A stretch of DNA of 64,000 bases from JBFMFB01 sp040752115 (GTDB lineage: Bacteria > Pseudomonadota > Gammaproteobacteria > Burkholderiales > Sulfuricellaceae): NCBI GenBank assembly GCA_040752115.1, contig JBFMFB010000010.1, forward strand, positions 1 to 64,000. Reading direction: 5' to 3'. Below the pieces are notes generated by a model. It made no database searches, was not told the origin of the DNA, and saw only the letters and a list, made by a program, of their open reading frames with translations. The position numbers were made by a program, and so were the translations under genes. Below are positions 1 through 7,813 of the stretch, piece by piece (the stretch's first letter is position 1; each line of letters starts with the position of its first letter).

Positions 1-4
1 CCTG

Positions 5-29
5 GCAGCCCGCACAAATCGCGGGCTGC
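5..29. repeat. short perfect hairpin
   Basis: GCAGCCCGC and its exact reverse complement flank ACAAATC. No T run follows on either strand, so it is not a classical intrinsic terminator. It could be the 3' processing hairpin of a gene lying left of the window. Confidence 0.4.
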
Positions 30-164
30 TGCGGAGCTCGAACAATGCTCGCCGACATCCCCCGGCCCGGCTGCGCTACTCGGCGGCTCGCAGGGGCCCA
101 AAAAGCGTCGTGGCGCAAGCAGCGTGGCTGCGCTATGTCACGCAGTTACTTTTACGAGACTCAA

Positions 165-205
165 TAAATCCTGTAAATCTTGAGCAATCCTGTTAATCCT
201 GTCCA
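165..205. repeat. one-armed AATCCTGTT-type 9-mer tandem
   Basis: Copies of AATCCTGT and AATCTTGA recur at about 9-10 base spacing just upstream of the gcvH ribosome binding site. No reverse-complement arm (ACAGGATT) is seen nearby, unlike the paired elements elsewhere in the window. Confidence 0.6.
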
Positions 206-250
206 TTTCTGGGTTTTTTGGGCGTGAGAAACATTTTTGAGGAGAAAGAC

Positions 251-640
251 ATGAGCATTCCGGCTGATCTGAAATACACCAAATCCCACGAGTGGGTGAG
301 GCTCGAGGCTGACGGCACAGTGACGGTGGGCATTACCGACCATGCGCAGGACCTGCTCGGCGACATGGTGTTCGTCGAGAACCCGGTGGTGGGGCGCAAG
401 CTTGCCCGGGACGAGGAATGCGCGGTGGTGGAATCGGTCAAGGCAGCGTCCGACGTTTACGCGCCCATCGCCGGCGAGGTGGTGGCGGTCAACAGCGAGG
501 TGGAAAATTCGCCCGAGAAGATCAACCAGGATGCCTACGGCGCCTGGATGTTCCGGCTCAAGCCGGCCAACGCCGCCGCCCTGGAAAGCCTGCTCGACGC
601 CGCCGCCTATCAGGCGCTGGTGGAGAGCGAGGCGCATTAA
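251..640 (+). CDS. gcvH: glycine cleavage system H protein
   Basis: Lipoyl carrier protein of the glycine cleavage system. It shuttles the aminomethyl group from the P protein to the T protein and is reoxidised by lipoamide dehydrogenase. The product is 129 aa, the usual length, with the lipoylation motif ESVKAASDVY placing the modified lysine at about residue 64. The ATG at 251 was chosen over the one at 218 because GAGGAGAAAG lies just upstream and family members begin MSIPADLKYT-like. It is followed by a paired repeat element and gcvPA, so the genes probably form one operon. Confidence 0.97.
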   Translation: MSIPADLKYTKSHEWVRLEADGTVTVGITDHAQDLLGDMVFVENPVVGRKLARDEECAVVESVKAASDVYAPIAGEVVAVNSEVENSPEKINQDAYGAWMFRLKPANAAALESLLDAAAYQALVESEAH

Positions 641-645
641 AGATC

Positions 646-723
646 GTGAGGGGTAAGGCGTGAGGGGTGAGGCGGAGTTCCTGCGCTTCCCACGCCTAAC
701 ACCTCACCCCTTACGCCTCACCC
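646..723. repeat. paired GTGAGGN heptad element between gcvH and gcvPA
   Basis: The left arm at 646-675 reads as heptads GTGAGGG, GTAAGGC, GTGAGGG, GTGAGGC. The right arm at 691-723 is its near reverse complement, with 15 bases between. The arms differ mostly at one variable base per heptad, so the RNA would fold into a regularly interrupted stem. The gcvPA ribosome binding site (CAGGAAG) lies beyond the right arm. Confidence 0.85.
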
Positions 724-748
724 AGACATCACGCATTCAGGAAGTCCC

Positions 749-2143
749 ATGCCATTCATCCCCCACACCCAGGACGACATCCGCGCCATGCTGGAAAGTA
801 TCGGCGCGGCTTCGATCGAAGAGCTGTTCGATGAAATTCCCGCCGGGCTGCGTGCGAGCGGCGCGCTGTCCAGGCTTCCGGCCGGCGTATCCGAAATGGA
901 GATCGCGCGCCTGATGACGGAGCGCGCGGAGGCCGACGGCCGCTGGCTCAATTTCATCGGCGCGGGCGCGTACGAGCATCACATTCCTTCCGCGGTGTGG
1001 CAGATTGCCTCGCGCGGCGAATTCTATACCGCCTACACGCCGTATCAGGCCGAGGCCAGCCAGGGCACGCTGCAATTGCTGTACGAGTTTCAGACCATGA
1101 TGGCTTCGCTCACCGGCATGGATGTTTCCAATGCCAGTCTGTACGACGGCGCCTCGGCGCTGGCCGAGGCGGTGCTGATGGCGGTGCGGGCCCATAAGAA
1201 GTCGCGCCGCATCCTGGTGCCTGCCGCTGTGCATCCGGTATGGCGGCAGGCGGTTCATGCCCTGGTGAAAAACCAGGGCATCGAGCTGGTGGCAGTGCCG
1301 TACTGCACGGAAGGCGGCAATACTCTGCTCGGGGCGCTCAAGCCGTTCGAGGGCGCCGATTTCGCCGCGCTGGTGATCCAGCAGCCCAACTTCTTCGGTG
1401 CGCTGGAAGAGGTCAACGCGCTTACCGACTGGGCGCACCGCCAGGGCATGCTGGTGATCGCGGCGGTCAATCCGGTTGCGCTCGCCCTGCTGGAGGCGCC
1501 CGGCAACTGGGGCGAGAAGGGCGCCGACATCGCGGTGGGCGAAGGCCAGCCGCTGGGTGCGCCGCTGTCCTCGGGCGGGCCGTATTTCGGCTTCATGTGC
1601 TGCAAGCAGGCGCTGGTGCGCCAGATGCCGGGCCGCATCATCGGCCGGACGGTGGACCTGGACGGCCGGCAGGGCTTCTGCCTGACGCTGCAGGCGCGCG
1701 AGCAGCATATTCGCCGCTCCAAGGCCACATCGAACATCTGCACCAACCAGGGGCTGATGGCGACGGCCGCTACCTTGCACCTGGCGTTGCTGGGCCCGGG
1801 CGGGCTGGAGCGCGTCGCGGCGGCATGCCATGCCAACACCGCGGCGCTGGTGGAAAAACTGACGGCCATCCCCGGCGTCGAGCGGATTTTCTCGCGGCCG
1901 TTGTTCCACGAGGCGGTGCTGCGCCTTCCCGCGCCGGCGGCGGATGCGTTGCGCGCCCTGAAAGCGCAGGGCATACTTGGCGGATTCGATCTGGCGCCGC
2001 ACTATCCGGAGCTGGGCGAGGCGGTGCTGGTGTGCGCCACCGAAACCAAAACCGCCGCCGATCTGAACCGGTATGCGGAAAATCTCGAACGCATCCTGCA
2101 CAAGCGCACGGCACTGCCGCCGTGCGCCCAAAAGCAGCGGTGA
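749..2143 (+). CDS. gcvPA: glycine dehydrogenase (decarboxylating) subunit 1
   Basis: Alpha subunit of the two-subunit glycine decarboxylase (P protein). With GcvPB it decarboxylates glycine and loads the aminomethyl group onto lipoylated GcvH. The 464-aa product has the GcvPA N-terminus (MPFIPHTQDDIRAML) and the typical stretch FIGAGAYEHHIPSAV near residue 70. The PLP lysine is in GcvPB, as expected for the split form. A ribosome binding site (CAGGAAG) precedes the ATG. tpx follows after 34 bases. Confidence 0.96.
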   Translation: MPFIPHTQDDIRAMLESIGAASIEELFDEIPAGLRASGALSRLPAGVSEMEIARLMTERAEADGRWLNFIGAGAYEHHIPSAVWQIASRGEFYTAYTPYQAEASQGTLQLLYEFQTMMASLTGMDVSNASLYDGASALAEAVLMAVRAHKKSRRILVPAAVHPVWRQAVHALVKNQGIELVAVPYCTEGGNTLLGALKPFEGADFAALVIQQPNFFGALEEVNALTDWAHRQGMLVIAAVNPVALALLEAPGNWGEKGADIAVGEGQPLGAPLSSGGPYFGFMCCKQALVRQMPGRIIGRTVDLDGRQGFCLTLQAREQHIRRSKATSNICTNQGLMATAATLHLALLGPGGLERVAAACHANTAALVEKLTAIPGVERIFSRPLFHEAVLRLPAPAADALRALKAQGILGGFDLAPHYPELGEAVLVCATETKTAADLNRYAENLERILHKRTALPPCAQKQR

Positions 2144-2177
2144 CTTTCTTCCGACTGAAATCCAAGGAGGCTCGACC

Positions 2178-2699
2178 ATGGCAACCGTAACCCTGGAAGG
2201 CGAACCGCTCAACGTCGGCGGCCATTTTCCGCAAGTTGGGGAAATTGCCCATAGCTTCATGCTGGTGGACAAGGACCTGAAAGACGTTTCGCTCAGCAGC
2301 TTCGCCGGCAAGCGCAAGGTGCTGAGCATCGTGCCCAGCATCGACACCCCGGTGTGCGCCGCTTCCACCCGCGTGTTCAACCAGGCGGCGGCGGAGTTGC
2401 CCAACACCGTGGTGCTGGTGATCTCCACCGATCTGCCGTTTGCCCAGGCACGATTTTGCGGTGCCGAGAGGCTGAACAACGTGATCATGCTGTCCGCCAT
2501 GCGCGGCCGGGATTTTCACAAAGATTACGGCGTCATGATCACCGATCCGCCCCTGAGCGGCCTGATGGCGCGCGCTGTGATCGTGCTTGACGAGGAAGAC
2601 CGCGTGCTGTATTCCGAATTGGTGCCCGAGATCACTTACGAGCCGGACTACGATGCGGCCCTGGCGGTTTTGAAGCCGGCCGAACCGGGGCAAAGCTAA
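2178..2699 (+). CDS. tpx: thiol peroxidase, atypical 2-Cys peroxiredoxin
   Basis: Reduces hydrogen peroxide and alkyl hydroperoxides using thioredoxin. The product is 173 aa. The peroxidatic cysteine is in DTPVCAASTR (Cys60) and the resolving cysteine in RFCGAERL (Cys94), the positions expected for the Tpx subfamily. A strong ribosome binding site (AAGGAGG) selects the ATG at 2178. It lies between the two glycine decarboxylase subunit genes in the same orientation. The placement could link peroxide defence to a lipoamide-dependent complex, but that is inference. Confidence 0.96.
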   Translation: MATVTLEGEPLNVGGHFPQVGEIAHSFMLVDKDLKDVSLSSFAGKRKVLSIVPSIDTPVCAASTRVFNQAAAELPNTVVLVISTDLPFAQARFCGAERLNNVIMLSAMRGRDFHKDYGVMITDPPLSGLMARAVIVLDEEDRVLYSELVPEITYEPDYDAALAVLKPAEPGQS

Positions 2700-2713
2700 G
2701 AACGGTACTTCAA

Positions 2714-2812
2714 CTAACCGCGGAGGCGCGGAGGTGCAGAGAAACCAAGCGCTTCAACCTTGCTTTGTTTTTCCTCCGTGTCTCAGCGTCTCTGCGGTTT
2801 AACTGCCTTATT
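2714..2812. repeat. paired CGCGGAGG/CGCAGAGA octad element between tpx and gcvPB
   Basis: The left arm (about 2714-2744) reads as 8-base units CGCGGAGG, CGCGGAGG, TGCAGAGA. The right arm (about 2781-2812) in reverse complement reads CGCAGAGA, CGCTGAGA, CACGGAGG. The outer ends TAACCGC / GCGGTTTA pair as well. The same consensus returns between murG and murC. Confidence 0.8.
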
Positions 2813-2824
2813 GGACAAGCTTTC

Positions 2825-4270
2825 ATGCTGATTTTCGAACGATCCCGCCCCGGTCGGGGCAATACCGCCCAGGCGCCGGCAACGAAGCCGGAAGCCGCCG
2901 GCATCCCGGAAGCGCTGCGGCGCAAGAAACGACCGCTCCTGCCCGAAGCGTCCGAGCTGGACGTGGTGCGCCATTACACGCGGCTGTCGCAGAAGAATTT
3001 CTCGATCGACACGCAGTTCTATCCGCTTGGCTCCTGCACCATGAAATACAATCCGCGGGTCTGCCACGAACTCGCTACGCTGCCGCAGTTCGCGGCGCGG
3101 CATCCGGCGGCGCCGGAAGATACCGGGCAGGGATTTCTGGCCTGCCTGTATGAGCTGCAGGAGATGCTGAAAGAAGTCACCGGCATGGCGGCGGTGAGTT
3201 TGACGCCGATGGCGGGCGCCCAAGGCGAGTTCGCCGGGATCGCGATGATCCGCGCCTATCACGATGCGCGCGGCGATGCCGCCCGCACCGAGATCCTGGT
3301 GCCGGATGCGGCGCACGGCACCAATCCTGCTACCGCGACGATGTGCGGCTACACGGTGCGCGAGATTCCCACCGATGCCGAGGGCGACGTGGACATGAAG
3401 GCGCTCGAGGCCGCGGTCGGCCCTCACACTGCCGGGCTGATGCTGACCAATCCTTCCACCTTGGGCGTGTTCGAGAAAGGCATCCAGGATATCCAGCGCA
3501 TCGTGCACGATGCCGGCGGGCTGCTGTATTACGACGGCGCCAACCTCAACGCCATATTGGGCCGCGTCAAACCGGGCGACATGGGATTCGACGTGATCCA
3601 CCTCAATCTGCACAAGACGTTCTCCACGCCGCACGGCGGCGGGGGGCCGGGCGCCGGGCCGGTGGGCGTCTCCGCACGGCTCGAACCGTTTTTGCCCGTG
3701 CCGCTGGTGGCTTGCGAAAAAGGCCGCTATCGCTGGCTTTCCGAGGCCGACCGGCCCCGGACCATTGGCCGCCTGTCGGCGCACATGGGCAATGCGGGCA
3801 TCCTGCTGCGCGCCTACGTTTATGCCAAAATGCTGGGCGCCGAGGGCATGCACCGCGTGGCGGAGTTCGCCACCCTCAACGCCAATTACCTGATGGCCGA
3901 ACTGAGGAAGGCGGGCTTCGATATTGCCTTCCCCGAGCGCCGCGCCAGCCACGAATTCATCGTGACGCTCAAGGGACTGAAGGAGAAAACCGGCGTCACC
4001 GCCATGGATGTGGCCAAGCGCCTTCTGGACAAGGGCTTTCACGCGCCCACCACCTATTTCCCGATGCTGGTGCAGGAGTGCCTGCTGATCGAGCCGACCG
4101 AGACCGAATCGAGGGAGACGCTCGACGCGTTCGTCGCGGCGATGAAGGAAATCCTGGAAGAAGCGCACAGCCGGCCGGAAGTGGTGAAGGGTGCGCCCCA
4201 TACCTTGCCGGTGCGCCGGCTGGACGACGTCAGTGCGGCGCGGGAGCTCGACCTCGCCTGGAAAGGCTAG
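2825..4270 (+). CDS. gcvPB: glycine dehydrogenase (decarboxylating) subunit 2
   Basis: Beta subunit of glycine decarboxylase, carrying the PLP site. The 481-aa product begins MLIFERSRPGR, the usual GcvPB start. An upstream ATG at 2765 in the same frame would translate the repeat element and was rejected. The PLP lysine is in LNLHKTFSTPHGGGGPG (about residue 264), and GSCTMKYNPR near residue 70 is typical. Only a weak ribosome binding site is visible, perhaps because the repeat displaced it. It ends 14 bases before dgkA. Confidence 0.96.
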   Translation: MLIFERSRPGRGNTAQAPATKPEAAGIPEALRRKKRPLLPEASELDVVRHYTRLSQKNFSIDTQFYPLGSCTMKYNPRVCHELATLPQFAARHPAAPEDTGQGFLACLYELQEMLKEVTGMAAVSLTPMAGAQGEFAGIAMIRAYHDARGDAARTEILVPDAAHGTNPATATMCGYTVREIPTDAEGDVDMKALEAAVGPHTAGLMLTNPSTLGVFEKGIQDIQRIVHDAGGLLYYDGANLNAILGRVKPGDMGFDVIHLNLHKTFSTPHGGGGPGAGPVGVSARLEPFLPVPLVACEKGRYRWLSEADRPRTIGRLSAHMGNAGILLRAYVYAKMLGAEGMHRVAEFATLNANYLMAELRKAGFDIAFPERRASHEFIVTLKGLKEKTGVTAMDVAKRLLDKGFHAPTTYFPMLVQECLLIEPTETESRETLDAFVAAMKEILEEAHSRPEVVKGAPHTLPVRRLDDVSAARELDLAWKG

Positions 4271-4284
4271 CGTTTTTTTCCGCC

Positions 4285-4650
4285 ATGACCAGCCCGTATA
4301 AGGGGAAAACCGGCCTCAGGCGCGTCAGGAATGCGCTGTTCTATTCGCTGGATGGGCTCAAGGCGGCCTATCGCCACGAGGCGGCCTTCCGTCAGGAGGT
4401 GTGGCTCGCGCTGGTGCTGCTTCCGGCGGCGTTCATGCTGCCGGCCGATAGCCAGGGTAAGGCGCTGATGGCGGGCAGCGTGTTGCTGGTGCTGGTTGTG
4501 GAGCTGCTCAATTCGGCGGTGGAAGCGGTGGTGGACCGGGTGTCGCCGGAGCATCACGACCTCGCCAAGCGCGCCAAGGACATGGGGAGCGCGGCTGTGT
4601 TGCTTTCTCTCGTCAATCTTGCCGGTGTCTGGCTGCTGGTGCTGATATGA
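4285..4650 (+). CDS. dgkA: diacylglycerol kinase
   Basis: Small integral membrane kinase that phosphorylates diacylglycerol released during membrane-derived glycan and lipid A decoration. The 121-aa product has three membrane helices and the family motif ELLNSAVEAVVDR carrying the catalytic glutamate. It overlaps the next gene by 4 bases (ATGA), so the two are translationally coupled. Confidence 0.94.
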   Translation: MTSPYKGKTGLRRVRNALFYSLDGLKAAYRHEAAFRQEVWLALVLLPAAFMLPADSQGKALMAGSVLLVLVVELLNSAVEAVVDRVSPEHHDLAKRAKDMGSAAVLLSLVNLAGVWLLVLI

Positions 4651-5306
4651 AATGGCTGTTCTTCATCCTGCTGCTGGCCAATCTGCTGTTCTTCGTCGTC
4701 ATGCAGTCCGTGGGAGGGCGCAACGGCGAGCCGATGGCCGCGCACAAGCCACTCAATGCCAACAGCATCAAGCTGCTGACGCCGGAGCAAGTGCGCCAGT
4801 TGCCCGAGCAGAAGCGCAACCAGACGGCTGCGGCCGCTTCTGCCGTCTGCCTGGAATGGGGCGCCTTTGCCGGCGACGAGCTGGCCCGCGCCCAGGAGGC
4901 GCTGCAGAAGCTGCAGCTCGGAAGCAACGGTGTCGGCCAGCGCCGGATCGAGCAGACCAAGGATTTCTGGGTGTTCATTCCGCCGCTGAAAACCACGCCG
5001 GATGCGCTGAAAAAAACGGACGAGCTGAAAGCGCTCGGCGTGGAGGAGAGCTACGTGCTGCAGGACGGCGGCAAGTGGAAAAACGCGGTCTCGCTCGGGG
5101 TGTTTTCGACCGAAGAGGCAGCCGCGAAATACCTGGCGCAGTTGCGGGAAAAAGGCGTGAAGTCGGCAAAGACCGCGCCCCGCACCCACGAAAACGGCCT
5201 GGTGAATCTGGTGATCAGGCAGGCCGGCGGCCAGACCGAGGCCGAGCTGGTCAGGCTGAAGCAGGAATTTCCCGGCAGCGAATTGAAAGCAGTGGACTGC
5301 AAGTAG
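4647..5306 (+). CDS. membrane-anchored SPOR domain protein
   Basis: The 219-aa product has an N-terminal membrane helix (about residues 2-22), a polar linker with one cysteine (residue 69), and a C-terminal region (about 95-185) with the SPOR pattern WVFIPP and ALGVEESYVL. SPOR domains bind denuded septal peptidoglycan, so a periplasmic role in division or wall remodelling is likely. Its exact name is not recognised. It overlaps dgkA by 4 bases. Confidence 0.8.
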   Translation: MKWLFFILLLANLLFFVVMQSVGGRNGEPMAAHKPLNANSIKLLTPEQVRQLPEQKRNQTAAAASAVCLEWGAFAGDELARAQEALQKLQLGSNGVGQRRIEQTKDFWVFIPPLKTTPDALKKTDELKALGVEESYVLQDGGKWKNAVSLGVFSTEEAAAKYLAQLREKGVKSAKTAPRTHENGLVNLVIRQAGGQTEAELVRLKQEFPGSELKAVDCK

Positions 5307-5318
5307 CAGGAGGGCGAC

Positions 5319-5441
5319 ATGATCAGAAAAGCGATTTTTGGTTTGGCGGTATTGCTGGGCAAGAAGGTGTTTGCCAAGGTCGCCCGCAAGGCGGCGGACA
5401 GGGCGGCTGAGAGGATATTCAAACCCCGCCCACCCCGTTAA
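5319..5441 (+). CDS. small cationic protein, 40 aa, unknown
   Basis: An ATG preceded by a strong ribosome binding site (AGGAGGG, 5 bases before the start) opens 40 codons rich in Lys, Arg and Ala. The first half (about residues 5-13) is hydrophobic; the second half is basic and could form an amphipathic helix, ending in a proline-rich tail. It lies 12 bases after the SPOR gene and overlaps the convergent oxidase gene by 4 bases. No function can be assigned. The strong ribosome binding site is the main support. Confidence 0.55.
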   Translation: MIRKAIFGLAVLLGKKVFAKVARKAADRAAERIFKPRPPR

Positions 5442-6829
5442 CCCGCGGCGGCGGGTCCGGTTTCGGGAAATACCTTGCCGGGGTTGAGGATGCCGTCAGG
5501 ATCGAACGCCCGCTTGATTTCCCTCATCACCGTCAAGGTTGGCGGGTCGATCTCCCGCGCCACGTAGGCGCGTTTTTCGCGGCCGATGCCGTGCTCGCCC
5601 GAGAGCGTGCCGTGCAGCGCCAGCACCAGCGCAAAGATTTCGTCCAGGCAGGCTTCTGCCCGCCGCATTTCGTCCGCATCGTCCGGATCGACCAGCAGGT
5701 TGACGTGAATGTTGCCGTTGCCGGCATGACCGAAGTTGACGTTGGCGATGCGGTATCTGGCGCTCAGCCCGGCCAGTCCGTCCAGCAGTTCGGGCAGGCG
5801 GGAAACGGGCACCACCACGTCCTCATTGATCTTCTTCGGCGCGATGTCGCGCAGCAGCGGCGAAAGCGCCTTGCGCGCCGCCCACAGCGAGCCGGGGTCG
5901 GGCACAGGCTGCGCCGCGATCAGCCCCTGGTTGCGGCAGGCTTCCAGGATTGCCTGGGAGGCGGTGGCGATTTCGGTTTCCGAACCATCCACCTCGATCA
6001 TCAGCAGCGCCTGAGTGTCCGCGGGCACAAGTCCGGGATGCCGGCCGCGGATCAGATCGAGCGCGGCGCGGTCGAGAAACTCGAGCGCGCACGGCACCTG
6101 CGGCTGCGCCATGATCGCGGCGATCGCCCGGGCGCAGTGGACGATGTCGCGGTAGTGCGCCGTCAGGCCGCCGCTTGCCGCGGGCAGAGGGGTGAGCTTG
6201 AGCGTGGCTTCGGTGATTACCGCCAGCGTGCCTTCCGAGCCGATCAGCAGGCGGGTCAGGTCGTAGCCGACCACTCCCTTGGTGGTATAGCAGCCGGCCC
6301 GGATGATTTCTCCCTTGCCGGTAACGGCGGTGAGCCCCAGCACATGGTCGCGGGTGGTGCCGTACTTCACCGCATGCGGCCCGCCCGCGCCGGTGGCGAG
6401 ATTGCCGCCAACGCTGCAATAGGCGGCGCTCGATGGATCGGGCGGCCAGAAAAAGCCGTGCTGCTTGGCGGCATCCTGAATTTCCTGGTTGAGGACGCCG
6501 GCCTCGGCCACGATCACCCGGTTGGCCGGATCCACGCGCAGGATGCGTCGCATGCGCTCGAGCGACAGCACCAGGCCGCCTTGCTCCGGGGTGCTGCCGC
6601 CGGCGGTGCCGGTGCCGCGCCCGCGCGGGGTGAGCGGCACGCGGTAGTGCCGGCATAGTGCCACGATCTGCCGGACCTCTTCCGTCTCCAGCGCAAATGC
6701 CACCGCCTCGGGCGGGAAAATCCTGCGGCTGTTGTCATAGGCGTAGGCGTAGCAATCCGCCGGGTCGGTGAGGAGATTCTCGGCGCCGACGACGGCGTGC
6801 AGGCGGGATAGAAATTCGGCAGATACCAT
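5438..6829 (-). CDS. glcD: FAD-binding oxidase, GlcD / D-lactate dehydrogenase type
   Basis: Flavoprotein of the FAD-linked oxidase family, which oxidises glycolate, D-lactate or similar 2-hydroxy acids. The 463-aa product has the FAD-binding PCMH pattern (PRGRGTGTAGG, about residues 65-75; GAGGPHAVKYG) and the C-terminal GEHGIGREKR signature near residue 415. No glcE or glcF is adjacent, so the substrate is open. The start at 6829 has no clear ribosome binding site, and the upstream sequence is repeat-rich. Confidence 0.85.
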   Translation of the reverse strand: MVSAEFLSRLHAVVGAENLLTDPADCYAYAYDNSRRIFPPEAVAFALETEEVRQIVALCRHYRVPLTPRGRGTGTAGGSTPEQGGLVLSLERMRRILRVDPANRVIVAEAGVLNQEIQDAAKQHGFFWPPDPSSAAYCSVGGNLATGAGGPHAVKYGTTRDHVLGLTAVTGKGEIIRAGCYTTKGVVGYDLTRLLIGSEGTLAVITEATLKLTPLPAASGGLTAHYRDIVHCARAIAAIMAQPQVPCALEFLDRAALDLIRGRHPGLVPADTQALLMIEVDGSETEIATASQAILEACRNQGLIAAQPVPDPGSLWAARKALSPLLRDIAPKKINEDVVVPVSRLPELLDGLAGLSARYRIANVNFGHAGNGNIHVNLLVDPDDADEMRRAEACLDEIFALVLALHGTLSGEHGIGREKRAYVAREIDPPTLTVMREIKRAFDPDGILNPGKVFPETGPAAAG

Positions 6830-6850
6830 TTGGCTAAAAATCTTAATCGA

Positions 6851-6976
6851 CTACGAATGACACGAATGAACGCGAATGAAAACAGTGGAATGATCTTCGG
6901 TTCGCCCGCTCGGTGAACGCAATCATTCGGGTAGCGCGCGGATTATTCGTGGGCATTCGTGTGAATTCGTGGTTAT
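6851..6976. repeat. paired CACGAATGA element upstream of glcD
   Basis: The left arm at 6851-6880 has three CGAATGA copies 9-10 bases apart. The right arm at about 6942-6976 has three ATTCGTG copies in reverse complement. About 60 unique bases lie between. Confidence 0.8.
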
Positions 6977-7018
6977 TGAGGTGGCCCCAAAATACTTGCC
7001 TGCGCACGCGCGATTGAC

Positions 7019-7067
7019 ATAGGGCGGCCCGTGGCCGCCACTTTTGCGGCGGGCGCGGCCCGCCCTA
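7019..7067. repeat. GC-rich palindrome
   Basis: ATAGGGCGG... at the left and ...CCGCCCTAT at the right form a long inverted repeat around CTTTT. It resembles a REP-type palindrome and differs from the short-unit elements beside it. Confidence 0.65.
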
Positions 7068-7156
7068 TCAGCGCGTTGCCGCGGGGCATAAATTTTTTGG
7101 TTGTCCAAGATATGGCGGCGTATTTAAGGGCAGGTTTAATAATCCTAAAAACGGCA

Positions 7157-7293
7157 TTTGGCCACGAATGACACGAATAAACACGAATAAGAACAACGAA
7201 GTGCGGCCGATTTGCAGCGTACCATCCAGGCGAGCACGGCCCCATGAATAACGTCATGATTATTCGTGAACATTCGTGTCATTCGTGGCCAAA
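7157..7293. repeat. paired CACGAATGA element upstream of rfaE2 end
   Basis: The left arm at 7157-7191 and right arm at 7258-7293 share TTTGGCCACGAATGACACG and its reverse complement nearly without mismatch. Weaker complementarity extends outward (CCTAAAAACGG against CCGCTTTTTCTAGG). The loop of about 66 bases is unique. Confidence 0.85.
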
Positions 7294-7326
7294 CCGCTTT
7301 TTCTAGGATAATCGCTTTTTCCGGGA

Positions 7327-7812
7327 TTAACCGCGAATTTTGGCGAGGGTGGCGGTGGTCGAGCGCTGATGCAGGAAGGGGATGGAATGCACTCGTCCGC
7401 CCCAGCCCAGCACTTCCTTCGCACCGACGATGTTTTCCACCGTCCAGTCGCCGCCCTTCACCAGCACGTCGGGCCTGCACGCCAGGATCAGGTTGAGCGG
7501 CGTGTCCTCGTCGAACCAGGTGACGATGTCTATGCATTCCAGCGCCGCCAGTACCGCCATACGGTCTTCCTGGGCGTTGATCGGGCGGTCGTCCCCTTTG
7601 CCCAGGCGCCTGACCGAGGCGTCGGAGTTGACGCCCACGACCAGGGATGCGCCGAGCGCGCGCGCCTGGGCGAGGTAAGTCACATGGCCGCGGTGAAGGA
7701 TGTCGAAGCAGCCGTTGGTGAACACCAGCGGGTGCGGCAGGCCGGCGGCGCGGGCCGCGACCTCGGCGGGAGCGCAGATTTTTTTTTCGAAGGCCGGAGC
7801 GGGATAGATCAC
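7327..7812 (-). CDS. rfaE2: D-glycero-beta-D-manno-heptose 1-phosphate adenylyltransferase
   Basis: Activates heptose 1-phosphate with ATP to ADP-heptose for the LPS inner core. The stand-alone nucleotidyltransferase domain is about 161 aa, with FTNGCFDILHRGHVTYL (the HxGH site) and GVNSDASVRRLGKG. The GTG at 7812 was chosen because it gives the family length and sits one base after the dolP stop. In E. coli this domain is fused to the kinase as HldE; here it is separate. Confidence 0.9.
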   Translation of the reverse strand: MIYPAPAFEKKICAPAEVAARAAGLPHPLVFTNGCFDILHRGHVTYLAQARALGASLVVGVNSDASVRRLGKGDDRPINAQEDRMAVLAALECIDIVTWFDEDTPLNLILACRPDVLVKGGDWTVENIVGAKEVLGWGGRVHSIPFLHQRSTTATLAKIRG

Positions 7813-7813
7813 G

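Larger units (their letters stand above)
1..250. other. gcvH upstream region, no gene seen
   Basis: No convincing coding sequence is visible before gcvH, and no gcvT end can be read here, so gcvT, if linked, lies further left. At 5-29 there is a perfect 9-bp stem (GCAGCCCGC / GCGGGCTGC) with a 7-base loop and no T tract. At about 165-205 there is a one-armed tandem of an AATCCTGTT-like 9-mer. I found no glycine riboswitch. A ribosome binding site (GAGGAGAAAG) precedes gcvH. Confidence 0.5.
6830..7326. other. 500-bp repeat-filled intergenic region
   Basis: The spacer between the oxidase and rfaE2 (both minus strand) holds no credible gene. It contains two paired CGAAT-type elements (6851-6976 and 7157-7293) and a GC-rich palindrome (7019-7067). 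Short open frames across it only read through repeat arms. Confidence 0.75.

Noticed and set aside
1..250. Glycine riboswitch before gcvH
   Set aside because: No tandem aptamer core was recognised; gcvT, where such elements usually sit, is not in the window.
737..2500. Very long open frame (about 587 codons) on the minus strand opposite gcvPA and tpx
   Set aside because: It is a GC-rich shadow of real plus-strand genes, with Arg/Gln/His-rich composition and no domain.
2765..2824. Extended N-terminus for GcvPB
   Set aside because: It would translate the octad repeat arm; the family start at 2825 fits better.
6851..7293. CRISPR array
   Set aside because: Units are 9-10 bases, degenerate and inverted in pairs; there are no constant 24-40 base repeats or regular spacers and no cas genes.
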